In this document: positions 1 through 8,500 of the stretch, piece by piece
Numbering within the stretch: position 1 is the first letter of the stretch
How the letters are laid out: every line of letters begins with the position of its first letter
Virus record (IMG/VR): IMGVR_UViG_3300021085_000226
Coordinates: 1-23,259 of that record
Strand: one strand, 5' to 3'
Source of the DNA: a virus
DNA: 23,259 nucleotides
Notes under the pieces: model-generated
The model's database searches: none
What the model saw: the letters and a program-made list of their open reading frames with translations, nothing else
Told to the model about the DNA's origin: nothing
Program-made: the position numbers and the translations under genes

Positions 1-360
1 CGTCAGTATTTCTGGCCGAATGTCACTAGAACCAAAGCAGACAGAGTATCGAATGCCACTCAGATACTTAATTATCCAGTACAAGGCTTCAGTGCAGACT
101 TAGTTCAATTAGCTTGTATCAGGGCGTTTAGGCTGTTTAAGGAGAGAAAACTACAATCAAAACTGATACTTACGGTACACGACAGTTTGGTGTCCGATAC
201 ACATCCTGATGAGGTGGATCAGGTCAGAGAAGTTCTTACAGAGGCCATGACTAAGGTCAGCGAAGAGTCAAAAGAGCGGTTTGGCTACTCCCTTGTTGTG
301 CCACTCGACATAGAAATAAGTCGCGGTAAAAACTGGCTAGATCAGGAAGAATATGTTTGA
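1..360 (+). CDS. polA: DNA polymerase I-like family A polymerase, C-terminal 119 residues (5' end outside window)
   Basis: The reading frame is open from the first base and ends with TGA at 358-360. It encodes the last part of the palm domain of a family A (PolA-type) replicative DNA polymerase. NYPVQG, followed by SADLVQ, at visible residues 24-34 matches the conserved stretch between motifs B and C (commonly NYPIQGTAAD). LTVHDSLVS at 57-65 is motif C, whose Asp61 binds catalytic metal. The residue after HD is Ser instead of the usual Glu, as in a number of phage polymerases. The protein copies phage DNA in the host cytoplasm. The exonuclease and upstream domains are not visible, so the subfamily cannot be given. 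A promoter-like element overlaps the end of this gene and drives the next cluster. Confidence 0.93.
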   Translation, partial: RQYFWPNVTRTKADRVSNATQILNYPVQGFSADLVQLACIRAFRLFKERKLQSKLILTVHDSLVSDTHPDEVDQVREVLTEAMTKVSEESKERFGYSLVVPLDIEISRGKNWLDQEEYV

Positions 361-385
361 TTACCGCGCTTAACTAATGTATAAT
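357..385 (+). promoter_or_regulatory. sigma70-like promoter for the nuclease/RNR cluster
   Basis: TTGATT (357-362) and a perfect TATAAT (380-385) are separated by 17 bp, the ideal spacing for a bacterial housekeeping promoter. The -35 box overlaps the polymerase stop codon. The predicted start near 392 would give a short leader of about 20 nt carrying the GAGGA ribosome binding site at 400-404, 7 nt before the ATG at 412. It is the only sizeable gap in the left cluster, so one transcript could cover everything to 5380. Inferred from sequence only. Confidence 0.6.
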
Positions 386-411
386 GTAAGTTCACTTTTG
401 AGGAAATAAGT

Positions 412-1230
412 ATGACTGACTTAGTACTGCAAGATAACAGCTTAACGATTGAAGAAATTAGCGCACAATTGGGTGCTGCCTCTACATCATCAGGGCCGTC
501 AATCCCTGCCGTAGGGATGAATTATGATGGTGAAATGGGTCCAATGGGTGCGTTCTACCTGAAGACCGGCCAAGACCAAGTCTACGCCACAGAGAACGTA
601 AGGTTCAGGGCATTTAGTAACCACATCCAGTATCAGCACTGGGGTGATGACGGTCTAGTAAACAAATCCTTGCTGGTGAAAAATCAGCGTGAGGAAGCCT
701 TTGATCAATTGGGCGGTATCATGTGTGGGATGCCTACTTATGAACAGTCTATTCAAATGTCTCCTCAAGAGAAGGAGAAGTACAAGGACATTGACCGTTA
801 CCGTATTATTAGAGGTATAATTAATTATACAGGCAAGACATCGGATGGCCGTGAGGTCACTATCGAAAACCAGCCCTGCCTAATGTCTCTAAAGCGTAAG
901 AACTACGGACCCTTCTACCATGATGTGATGAAGAAGATGCCCCGTGGCATGAACCTCTGGGACTTTGAAAACATTCTATCCAAAGACACGCAAACAAACT
1001 CATACGGTAAGAAGTACTACGTCATGCACTTTGCTCCGCAGTTCGGCAGTCCAATTCCAATGGATCAACTAACTTACGACAGTCTGGCTCATATCAGTGG
1101 TTTAATTACCGCTGAAAATAAGAGGATTGCGGAAGGTTATAAAGAGGCGTGTATGCAAGTAGGTGATGAGGCTGAAGCTGCTCGAATTATGGATAAGGTT
1201 AATCCCTTAGAAGCGGATTACCGCGTATAA
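412..1230 (+). CDS. Unrecognised 272-residue replication-cluster protein; candidate ssDNA-binding or annealing protein
   Basis: The start ATG at 412 has GAGGA 7 nt upstream. I do not recognise a named family with certainty. The protein is soluble, with no signal peptide or membrane segment. It has a low-complexity N-terminus (about residues 1-45), then a beta-rich-looking central part with many aromatic and charged residues (about 48-200; for example FRAFSNHIQYQHWGDDG and SLKRKNYGPF), and a helical acidic tail (about 225-272). Cys105 in GGIMCGMP is one of few cysteines. It lies between the DNA polymerase and a RecE-like exonuclease and overlaps the exonuclease start by 1 nt (TAATG). In many phages that position is held by an ssDNA-binding or annealing protein. 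That role is an inference from position and composition only; a nuclease accessory factor is an alternative. Confidence 0.8.
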   Translation: MTDLVLQDNSLTIEEISAQLGAASTSSGPSIPAVGMNYDGEMGPMGAFYLKTGQDQVYATENVRFRAFSNHIQYQHWGDDGLVNKSLLVKNQREEAFDQLGGIMCGMPTYEQSIQMSPQEKEKYKDIDRYRIIRGIINYTGKTSDGREVTIENQPCLMSLKRKNYGPFYHDVMKKMPRGMNLWDFENILSKDTQTNSYGKKYYVMHFAPQFGSPIPMDQLTYDSLAHISGLITAENKRIAEGYKEACMQVGDEAEAARIMDKVNPLEADYRV

Positions 1231-2000
1231 TGGGCATAGTCGAAGGCATGTCAAACGAGGTGTATCACTCCCAGAGTGGTATATCCTCAACCGCTGTTAA
1301 GACGGTGTACAAAAAGTCTCTTGCCCATTGGAAGGGCGAGAGGCGCAAGCAGACATCTGCTTTCTCTATGGGGTCTGCCGTTCATGCTCTCCTTCTAGAA
1401 GAAGATCGTGACCTAGTAATTAAAGGTCCAAAGACTAGGGCGTCTAAAGGCTTTAAAGAGCTTGAGGAGAATGCTGAAGATGATCAGGTGGTGCTTACTG
1501 AAGTAGAGTATCACGTAGCACACCGCATGGCGCAGGAAACCCTGAAGAATGAGACCTGCCTAACTGCTCTACGGCATCAAAACCGTAAGAATGAGGTCTC
1601 TATATTTGCTGAGTGTGAGCGTACCGGCTTGATGCTTAAAACAAGGCCAGACCTCTACATACCTACAGAGGGTACAGTCTATGATGTTAAGACTACTCAA
1701 GATGCAAGCCCTACAGGGTTCGCGCAGGAGTGCTGGAAGTACAGTTACGATATACAGGCAGCATTCTACTTATACGTGTGCAACTTAGCTGGTATCTTAG
1801 TAGAACGCTTTCATTTCCTTGCAGTGGAAAAGGCTGCTCCATACGCCAGCCACATGCACGTAGTTAGTCCAGAACTACTAGCGAATGCTACGGAGCGTAT
1901 GCATAGGACACTGGCTGTAATTAAGGATGCTAGTGATAAGGAAGATTTTGGTACTGGGTGGGGCGAGTATACAGTCCTAGACCTCCCGAAGTGGCTATAA
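1230..2000 (+). CDS. RecE/exonuclease VIII-like PDDEXK exonuclease (PF12684/DUF3799 type)
   Basis: The 256-residue protein resembles the nuclease domain of RecE-like phage exonucleases, which degrade dsDNA 5'-to-3' for recombination or host DNA breakdown. Visible motifs in order are: the N-terminal YHSQSGISSTAVK (12-24); the family signature MGSAVHALLLE (47-57); acidic Glu122 in NEVSIF; RPD at 139-141; the metal-binding DVKTT with Asp152 and Lys154; and a Gln176-x3-Tyr180 helix (IQAAFYLY). These make a complete PDDEXK active site. The ATG overlaps the preceding stop by 1 nt, indicating translational coupling. The next nuclease gene begins inside its 3' end in another frame. Family assignment is strong; polarity and processivity are inferred from relatives. 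Confidence 0.87.
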   Translation: MGIVEGMSNEVYHSQSGISSTAVKTVYKKSLAHWKGERRKQTSAFSMGSAVHALLLEEDRDLVIKGPKTRASKGFKELEENAEDDQVVLTEVEYHVAHRMAQETLKNETCLTALRHQNRKNEVSIFAECERTGLMLKTRPDLYIPTEGTVYDVKTTQDASPTGFAQECWKYSYDIQAAFYLYVCNLAGILVERFHFLAVEKAAPYASHMHVVSPELLANATERMHRTLAVIKDASDKEDFGTGWGEYTVLDLPKWL

Positions 2001-2368
2001 CCCCACAGAGTGCCAAAGCGAAGGGCCGAAGACATCAGCAATGGGTAAGAGATAAAATTCTCGCTCTCTTTCCCAAAGCACTCCTCCCAGATGATGTCAG
2101 AAGCACTTCTTCAGGCGCTGGCGGCGAAGACGTACAACTTAGTCCTGCCGCCAGACGCCTGTTCCCATACTCAGTAGAGTGCAAGGCATATAAATCATTC
2201 GCAATCTACAAGGTGATGGACCAAGCGACAGAAAACTGTCCGAAGGGTGCGGAGCCAATCGCCATTATTAAAGCTGATCGCCAGAAACCTCTGGCTGTCA
2301 TGGACGCAGAACACTTCTTTAAATTGATTGGGAAAAATAGTGCCAAAAGTAAATCTACCCGAAAATAG
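1958..2368 (+). CDS. Small PDDEXK endonuclease, Holliday-junction-resolvase-like
   Basis: From the GTG at 1958 the product is 136 residues. A GGED cluster (Asp58) followed by VECK (Glu74-Cys-Lys76) and a downstream Gln89 is the layout of a small PDDEXK nuclease of the Hjc/VSR-like kind. An N-terminal basic helix (KAKGRRHQQWVRDK, about 20-33) precedes it. Such phage enzymes cut branched or host DNA. The start is uncertain. GTG 1958 overlaps the exonuclease gene by 43 nt and has only a distant AAGGAA at 1938-1943. GTG 1991 gives 125 residues and a 10-nt overlap but has no clear ribosome binding site. Both keep the active site. Translation is probably coupled to the exonuclease. The exact substrate cannot be told from sequence. 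Confidence 0.78.
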   Translation: MGRVYSPRPPEVAITPQSAKAKGRRHQQWVRDKILALFPKALLPDDVRSTSSGAGGEDVQLSPAARRLFPYSVECKAYKSFAIYKVMDQATENCPKGAEPIAIIKADRQKPLAVMDAEHFFKLIGKNSAKSKSTRK

Positions 2369-2657
2369 TATTCATGTAATGCTCACCCTTGATCCTGACA
2401 GTGGCAGCATGACCCTGTCATCGCAGGGCAACATCCCTGAAGACTTAGATCCTGAATACGTGAAAGCCATGATGGATATATCCAACGGCCTCTGCATGAT
2501 TTTGGAGAACGGTGTCGAGTACCTAGCCACAACCGGATCCATTCTAACTGCACTAGAAGAAGAGATGAGCGAAGAGGTTGTCTTTGAACCGGATGATGAG
2601 CTTCTGGATGCCGTGTCGGATGCCAAGATTATAGATTTTAGCAAGAAGGTGCATTGA
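2340..2657 (+). CDS. Hypothetical acidic 105-residue protein
   Basis: I do not recognise this protein. From the GTG at 2340 it has 105 residues and is acidic, with a short beta-like start (VMLTLDPDSGSMTLSS), a helical middle (YVKAMMDISNGLCMILENG, with the single Cys), and a strongly acidic end (EEEMSEEVVFEPDDELL). There is no signal peptide or membrane helix. It overlaps the upstream nuclease by 29 nt and its TGA overlaps the next ATG by 1 nt, so it is embedded in a coupled operon. Alternative starts are TTG 2328 and ATG 2379. GTG 2340 is preferred because of GGGA at 2330-2333, but this is weak. A small nuclease regulator or DNA mimic is possible from its charge; nothing shows it directly. 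Confidence 0.65.
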   Translation: MPKVNLPENSIHVMLTLDPDSGSMTLSSQGNIPEDLDPEYVKAMMDISNGLCMILENGVEYLATTGSILTALEEEMSEEVVFEPDDELLDAVSDAKIIDFSKKVH

Positions 2658-2956
2658 TGAACGCTCGCAGTAAAAAAATGACCTACGAAGATCATCTACG
2701 TGAACCCATTGATCAAGATCCAATGCCCATAATGGATGTGGTACATAAGCCGCCTCACTACAATAATGCGGGCATAGAGTGCATCGACGCTATGGAAGCT
2801 ATGGTAGAGGGCGCTGATGTAGAGCCTCACGCCGCCTACTGTTGGCAGAATGCTTTTAAATATCTGTGGAGATGGCCTTACAAGTCTAAGCCTCTGGAAG
2901 ACCTCAAGAAAGCTCGATGGTATCTGAACCGGTTGATTGAGGAGCTTGAAGAATGA
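2657..2956 (+). CDS. DUF3310 family protein (T7 gp1.7-like domain)
   Basis: The 99-residue protein carries the DUF3310 (PF11753) pattern: KPPHYNNAGIECIDAMEAM near residues 31-49, AYCWQNAFKYLWRWPYKSK near 60-78, then EDLKKARWYLNRLIEE at the end. The domain is common in tailed phages and is often annotated as related to T7 gene 1.7, a nucleotide kinase. Its biochemical role here is inferred. The ATG at 2657 overlaps the previous stop (TGATG) and has AAGG 7 nt upstream, which makes it better than the TTG one codon earlier. It precedes MazG and ribonucleotide reductase genes, which supports a nucleotide-metabolism role. Confidence 0.85.
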   Translation: MNARSKKMTYEDHLREPIDQDPMPIMDVVHKPPHYNNAGIECIDAMEAMVEGADVEPHAAYCWQNAFKYLWRWPYKSKPLEDLKKARWYLNRLIEELEE

Positions 2957-3438
2957 TCACTCAGGAAGATATCGACGCAGTGGCTGAACTAGCAGAGCCA
3001 CTATCACAAGCTGGCTTACATAATATGCCAGATGACTGGGATAAACACAGACATCCCTCTCCTCTGGAAATGGTCTCTGACTTCGCATCCAGAATGGAGC
3101 AGCCACTGGGCGAGAAGTGGAAGTTCAGCAAGAAGCTGGAAGATTTTCGCTGGGATATGATTCAGGAAGAGTATGGGGAAGCTTTTGATGAAAGCTGCAA
3201 CGGCAATAACCCCGAAAACATGCTCAAGGAATTAGCTGACCTTGTCTACGTGATCTACGGATACGCAGCCACATACGGCTGGAACCTAGACAAGGCAGTT
3301 CGCCGTGTACACCGCTCCAATATGAGCAAGCTGGGCTTAGACGGCAAGCCCCTGAAAGGACCAGACGGCAAAGTGCAGAAGGGTCCAAATTATAAAAAAC
3401 CAACGCTAACGGATCTTGTGGAGACCAATGATGAATAA
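2953..3438 (+). CDS. MazG-like/phosphoribosyl-ATP pyrophosphatase-like all-alpha NTP pyrophosphohydrolase
   Basis: The start is an ATGA overlap with the DUF3310 gene. The 161-residue protein has the all-alpha NTP pyrophosphatase metal site: Glu72-Glu73-x2-Glu76 (EEYGE), then after 16 residues Glu93-x2-Asp96 (ELADLVYVIYGYA), i.e. EExxE...ExxD. A conserved C-terminal tail (RSNMSKLGLDGKPLKG, then a second Gly-Lys-rich turn and PNYKKP) is typical of phage and bacterial MazG/HisE-like proteins. Relatives hydrolyse (d)NTPs to NMPs plus pyrophosphate, removing unwanted nucleotides or altering alarmone pools. The N-terminal 55 residues are extra relative to a minimal domain. It is adjacent to the reductase, so dNTP-pool management is the likely role. 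Exact substrate unknown. Confidence 0.85.
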   Translation: MITQEDIDAVAELAEPLSQAGLHNMPDDWDKHRHPSPLEMVSDFASRMEQPLGEKWKFSKKLEDFRWDMIQEEYGEAFDESCNGNNPENMLKELADLVYVIYGYAATYGWNLDKAVRRVHRSNMSKLGLDGKPLKGPDGKVQKGPNYKKPTLTDLVETNDE

Positions 3439-5380
3439 CCTACTACCAACCGACTACCAAACCTTCATAGCAACCAGTCGCTATGCTAGGTGGCTTGAAG
3501 AAGAAGGCCGAAGAGAGACATGGTCAGAGACCGTATCTCGCTACATGGATAATATTGTGCGCCCTAAAGTAGGTGCGGAGTTTAATTCATCAGAAATAGA
3601 ACAGGCCATCCTAAGCCTAGAAGTCATGCCCAGTATGCGGTCAATGATGACGGCAGGGAAGGCGGCTAACCGCGATAATACGTGCATGTACAACTGTAGT
3701 TATCTAGCCGTAGATGATCCGAAGGCCTTCGATGAGGCTATGTTCATCCTGCTCTGTGGCACTGGGGTAGGGTTCTCTGTCGAGCGTCAATACATCAACA
3801 GTCTCCCAGAAATTCCACAACTCTACTACAGCGACACTATTGTCATGGTCAGGGATAGTAAGGAAGGCTGGGCCAAGGCTTTCAGACAAGTTCTTGCTCT
3901 CCTGTGGGCTGGTGAAATTCCTAAGTGGAATACGGAAAAGGTTAGACCGGCTGGTGCGCGACTAAAGACATTCGGGGGCAGGGCGTCTGGCCCAGCGCCG
4001 TTGGTCGATCTGTTTAACTTTGCAGTCACTACGTTTAAGAATGCTCAAGGTCGCAAGCTGTCTTCGATTGAGGCGCATGACCTGATGTGTAAAGTAGGCG
4101 AAGTAGTAGTCGTTGGCGGTGTACGCCGCTCCGCAATGATTTCCCTGAGCAATCTATCAGATGACCGTATGCGTCATGCTAAGTCCGGTAAGTGGTGGGA
4201 GAATGACCCACAACGTGCATTAGCAAACAACTCTGTGGCCTACTCAGAGAAGCCTGACAGCATGTCCTTCATGCGTGAGTGGACTGCCTTGGTAGAGAGC
4301 GGGTCAGGGGAGAGAGGCATCTTCAACCGGCAAGCTGCTATTAAACAAGCTGCTAAGAACGGACGCCGTGACCCTAATCGTGAGTGGGGTACTAATCCCT
4401 GTAGTGAGATAATTTTAGCTGGACCTAGAACTGATCCTAAGACTGGTAATCCCATTGCCGGTACAGGTGGACAATTTTGCAACCTCAGTGAAGTGGTTGT
4501 GCGGGCAACCGACACGATAGAGGACTTGGAGCGTAAGGTTAGGCTGGCTACCATTCTAGGAACCGTACAGGCCACCTACACTAAGTTCCCGTACCTTCGG
4601 AAGGTCTGGGAGAAGAATACTGCCGAAGAGCGTCTGCTTGGCGTCAGCCTGACAGGTATTATGGATAACCCTCTTATGACTACTGCTAACAAGGGTTTGG
4701 CTGAGACTTTAGAGCATCTAAAGCAGGTTGCAGTGGATACTAACAAGGAATGGGCTGATAGGCTTGGCATAGAGCAGTCGGCTGCTATAACTTGCGTTAA
4801 GCCAAGTGGAACGGTTTCTCAGCTAGTAGATAGTGCTAGTGGAATACATGCACGGCACTCTCCATATTACATCCGTACAGTAAGGGGCGATAATAAAGAC
4901 CCTCTAACGCAGTTTATGATAGATCAAGGCATTCCCAATGAGCCAGAGGCGTTTAAGCCTGATCAAACGACTGTCTTTAGCTTTCCGGTGAAGTCGCCTG
5001 AAGGAGCGGTCTGCACCGCAGATATGACGGCTATTGAGCAGCTTGAAATGTGGCTGATGTACCAACGGCATTTTGCGGAACATAAACCAAGCGTAACTAT
5101 CAACGTAAAGGCTGATGAGTGGTTTGAAGTAGGCGCATTTGTGTATGAGAATTTTGATGAGATGTCTGGCGTATCTTTCTTGCCGTATGATGATCATACT
5201 TATCAACAGGCTCCTTATCAAGAATGTGAGGTTTCAAAATACCAGATGCTGCTAGGTCAAATGCCTGAACGCATTGACTGGTCGAAGCTGGCAGACTACG
5301 AAAAAGAGGACACAACGGTCAGTATGCAGACGATGGCTTGTACTGGAGACAGTTGCGAACTAGTTGATATTTCAGCATAA
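3431..5380 (+). CDS. nrdJ: Adenosylcobalamin-dependent class II ribonucleoside-triphosphate reductase
   Basis: A monomeric class II reductase of about 649 residues, converting ribonucleotides to deoxyribonucleotides with B12 as radical source. Numbering from ATG 3431: Cys85 in RDNTCMYNCSY (first redox cysteine; Cys89 is a nearby alternative); LLCGTGVGFSVER (107-119); GGVRRSAMISL (229-239); the radical-site NPCSE (322-326, thiyl Cys324); second redox Cys350 in FCNLSEV; KPSGT phosphate loop (457-461); and a C-terminal Cys-x4-Cys (ACTGDSC) that relays electrons from thioredoxin, as in Lactobacillus leichmannii RTPR. It is shorter than that enzyme (739 residues). About 15 extra residues lie between Cys324 and Cys350. 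GGAG at 3420-3423 best fits ATG 3431; ATG 3428 is adjacent. It overlaps the MazG gene by 8 nt. No R2 or activase subunit is needed, which fits its lone position. Confidence 0.94.
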   Translation: MNNLLPTDYQTFIATSRYARWLEEEGRRETWSETVSRYMDNIVRPKVGAEFNSSEIEQAILSLEVMPSMRSMMTAGKAANRDNTCMYNCSYLAVDDPKAFDEAMFILLCGTGVGFSVERQYINSLPEIPQLYYSDTIVMVRDSKEGWAKAFRQVLALLWAGEIPKWNTEKVRPAGARLKTFGGRASGPAPLVDLFNFAVTTFKNAQGRKLSSIEAHDLMCKVGEVVVVGGVRRSAMISLSNLSDDRMRHAKSGKWWENDPQRALANNSVAYSEKPDSMSFMREWTALVESGSGERGIFNRQAAIKQAAKNGRRDPNREWGTNPCSEIILAGPRTDPKTGNPIAGTGGQFCNLSEVVVRATDTIEDLERKVRLATILGTVQATYTKFPYLRKVWEKNTAEERLLGVSLTGIMDNPLMTTANKGLAETLEHLKQVAVDTNKEWADRLGIEQSAAITCVKPSGTVSQLVDSASGIHARHSPYYIRTVRGDNKDPLTQFMIDQGIPNEPEAFKPDQTTVFSFPVKSPEGAVCTADMTAIEQLEMWLMYQRHFAEHKPSVTINVKADEWFEVGAFVYENFDEMSGVSFLPYDDHTYQQAPYQECEVSKYQMLLGQMPERIDWSKLADYEKEDTTVSMQTMACTGDSCELVDISA

Positions 5381-5388
5381 ATCCCAAT

Positions 5389-5420
5389 AAAAAAGCCCTC
5401 AGATCGCTTGACCTGAGAGC
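5389..5420 (-). terminator. Intrinsic terminator of the virion/lysis operon
   Basis: Read on the - strand, an 11-bp stem (5420-5410 with 5405-5395, including two G-U pairs) closes a 4-nt AAGC loop and is followed directly by six T (5394-5389) and ATT. This is a textbook Rho-independent terminator. On the + strand the two wobble positions become A-C mismatches and no T run follows, so it should act on leftward transcripts only. It starts 8 nt beyond the reductase stop codon. Confidence 0.88.
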
Positions 5421-5480
5421 GCATTTACACTAAAATGTATCTTGAATGAGGTTGAGATTGGTCCACCTTGTTCGTTGGTT

Positions 5481-5518
5481 GAGACCCCTGCTTTGGTTGG
5501 CGGGGGTCTCTTTCTATT
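5481..5518 (+). terminator. Intrinsic terminator of the replication/nucleotide operon
   Basis: GAGACCCCTGC (5481-5491) pairs with GCGGGGGTCTC (5500-5510) around an 8-nt TTTGGTTG loop, and is followed by TTTCTATT (5511-5518). The 11-bp stem has one U-G pair on the + strand, which is an A-C mismatch on the - strand. There is no T run on the - strand. It should stop rightward transcription just inside the end of the opposing 1265-residue gene. Confidence 0.85.
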
Positions 5519-8500
5519 CAGGGAAGTTTTTCCTAGTCTCAAAGTTAGGCATCACACCTAAAGCAGCTTCGGTCATGTCCTCACCAACAGCTATAGCTAA
5601 ACTATTGAGTACTGGGTTACTATAATCTTGCTGGCCGTCTTCTTCTTCTCTGATACGGATTTGGTATCTACCGTCCAGCCGTGCTACCCGAAGAGCCGCT
5701 AAGGAAGCATCTCTGATAGCATCCCTAGATTGCCGCTTCCTAGTTATATCTACAAGATTAGCAAATTCTTTAGGGCTGGTAATAATGGTAGCCAAAACCT
5801 GTTTGTGGATTTCTTTTTCGAGGGCAATAATTTCCTCTACTCTAGCGGATGATAATCTACGCAGCATTGCAGCGGTTGGGTTCATGTAACCGGCTAGTAC
5901 CAGAATACTGGTTGAGACAGCATCTCTAGTTTCTTCACCTATTCTAGTAAGTATCTCTGTATTAGAACCTACAGGAACATCCCTGAGTAGGGTTGGACCA
6001 GCATTGGCATATAAGACATTAAGAGCGTTGAATACACCTTCTCTAACTGACTCTGTGGCTGCGTCAGCGGCTCCATCTGGAAAGATGATGTCTAAGCTCT
6101 TCATTAAGCCTTTGGCAGAATCGGCGGTAAGCTTAACAATCTGGCTTGGCTGTATATTACGAAGCGGTGTGCCGTCAGGTTTAAAGCCGGTTATGCTTGA
6201 TCCAAATACTTTCGAACCGACTGTATCTAAAGCAACTGACTGTAGGGCTTGTTGAGCAAGAAGCCGTTGGCTAGTGGGTAGCTTATCTATCTCAGCCATT
6301 AGTTCTATAGTGCCATTGCTATCGGGCTTAGTAATAATATCCGACAGGGCTTCTCTAGTATCTGTTCTAGCGGCCTTACCTACACCACCCGATCTGCGAG
6401 TTACTTTAGATAGAAGATCATTTAGAACAGAGCTTTCTGCGGCCTTCAGAGCTTGCTTGGCTTGAGTAATGCTCTCTTCAGCACCTAACAAGTCATCGCC
6501 TAGATCACGCCGCCTCTGGCCTATGTCTACAACCATCTGCGCTAATCTGTCTGCGCTCTGGTCATTACCGGCTGCGCGTAATTGTTTGATGGCAGGAGCA
6601 ATTTGCTGATTGAGGTCTATCTCACTCATGCCTTTTGTAGCCAGTACAGATAGCTTCTCCATCATCCTAGCCATGATGAGATCACCCATAAGAGGGGTGG
6701 TCGGCCCTACGTTACCCATAGATTCATCGATGGCTTCGTATAGCTGAGTAAAGCCTGACCCGTCAGCTTCATCCATAGCCGTATTGACGTAGGATTCCAT
6801 TGCACGGTTGGAGTCTACCACGCCTTGATCCCTAGAGGTTACTTGAGATGGATCTAGATTACGCTTAGAGCGTTGATCCGACAGTACAGACGTAAGAGCC
6901 TTAATCCGGTCATCATTACGCCACCGATTATCAAAGTCTTTGTATTTCTGGTCAGCTATTTCTGCAAGTTCTCTGGTCTCTCCCTGAGCGTAGCCTAATT
7001 GACCCAGATTACCGTCATCTTGCACTTTGGAAGAAATATGCTTTTTAATTTGACTGAATTTCTGAGCTAATTTTGGATTAGTTGCAGCGTAAGTGTCATA
7101 CATACCGCTAAGAGTGGGCCGTAAATTATAAACGTCTTGAAAGCCTATGGTACTACCAATTCTCTCAAGAAACTCTGCCTTCTTTTCAGGTCTGATAAAT
7201 ACCTCACCACTGGTCTGCATAGTGAAAACACCATCAGGGCCATATAAAAAAGTACGGGTATCCTCAGTAACCATCTTCTTATTAGTAAGTGCTGTGTAGA
7301 TTTTACCCAAGGCATCTCTGGCTTGATTGCCGCTGGAGTCAAAGACGTTTACGTTTTGAACTGCGTCCAGAACTTTATCAACTAAAGCTTCCGCAGCCGC
7401 AGGTCCAATAGGCGTATTGGGAATTGCTCTAAAGGCAGCTTCTACTCCATCTTTCTGAGCTTCAAAGACAGGGTATGCAGTACTTTGAGTCCAATTAGAT
7501 AATGCCTGACGGTCATCACCGGTAAGCTGCATCTGAGTGAAGTCATCCATCAGGAGATCGATGGATTGGTCATCTGCTACTACATTATCGATGTTTGTTT
7601 TAATAGCATCTCTAGCAGCCTCAGCCTCATTAACGTCAGCGCCCAGAGCAGTCTTTTCTACTTCAATTTGCCGTGACAGATTACCTACAGTAGCGTCTGC
7701 GGCTTCATCTATATCACCGGCAACGCGGGAGTTAGCAAATTCAGAGAAGAAGTCTCCCATTTGATTGAGGACGGCATTATCTGTGCCAGCCACATCTGGA
7801 TTACTTCTATTACTACGCATGATAGAAATCATACGCTGATACATATCCCCAGAAGCCTGTTGGATCATTTCTTCAAATTCGTCGGCTCCCATAGTATCTT
7901 GGAGATGCTGACGGGTTTCGCGCATATAGGCTTCAGATCCTGTCATAAGAGCCTGAGCGGTAGGTACTGGTATGTCCTTTTGAAAATCAGCAATCTTCAG
8001 GGTGACTACGGCATTACTGTTTAGTACCTTAGAAAGTACTTTTAAATTCCTTCCTACCTCAAGAGCATTCTTACCATCGATCATAGTTGGATCTAAAAAC
8101 TCAGCTACCTTTAGGATTATGCCGTCTTGTACGGCGGCACTCATCCCATCGATGTCTCTGATAGTTGCCCCTGTAGAATATTTACCTGTTCGAGTTATAA
8201 AATTAAACAAGGGGGTCGCTACTGTAAGCAAGCCATCCATAGCACCGTTAAGAAGCAGACCATCTGTTAATACAGCTAAATCATTTGCAGTTTCGTCAGT
8301 TATATCTGCACCGGCGGTCTCTGCTATACTTTTAATACGATCCGCAGATACAACTAAACCGGAATCTCCTTCACTTACGGCCAGTGTTTCTAAAATAGAG
8401 CCAGATATTGTATTGGCAGTAACTGTACCTAAGCCACCTAGTTTTGCACCTCTATTAAGAGTTGCCCCAGCCTTAGCTAAACGTAAAGCTCCTTGAGCAG

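Noticed and set aside
1226-1231. TATAAT as a promoter for the exonuclease gene
   Set aside because: No -35-like sequence lies 16-18 bp upstream, and the bases are accounted for by the TAATG stop/start overlap.
2372-2695. Open frame of 107 codons on the - strand opposite the small acidic protein
   Set aside because: It is Ser-rich with no start signal, and the + strand reading fits the coupled operon much better.
4394-4486. Intein in the reductase between its active-site cysteines
   Set aside because: The insert is only about 15 residues with no splicing motifs; far too small even for a mini-intein.
8002-8496. Open frame of 164 codons on the + strand inside the 1265-residue gene
   Set aside because: It is antisense to a long, compositionally consistent virion gene, lacks a ribosome binding site and domain signs, and reads as a mirror of Ala/Ser-rich codons.
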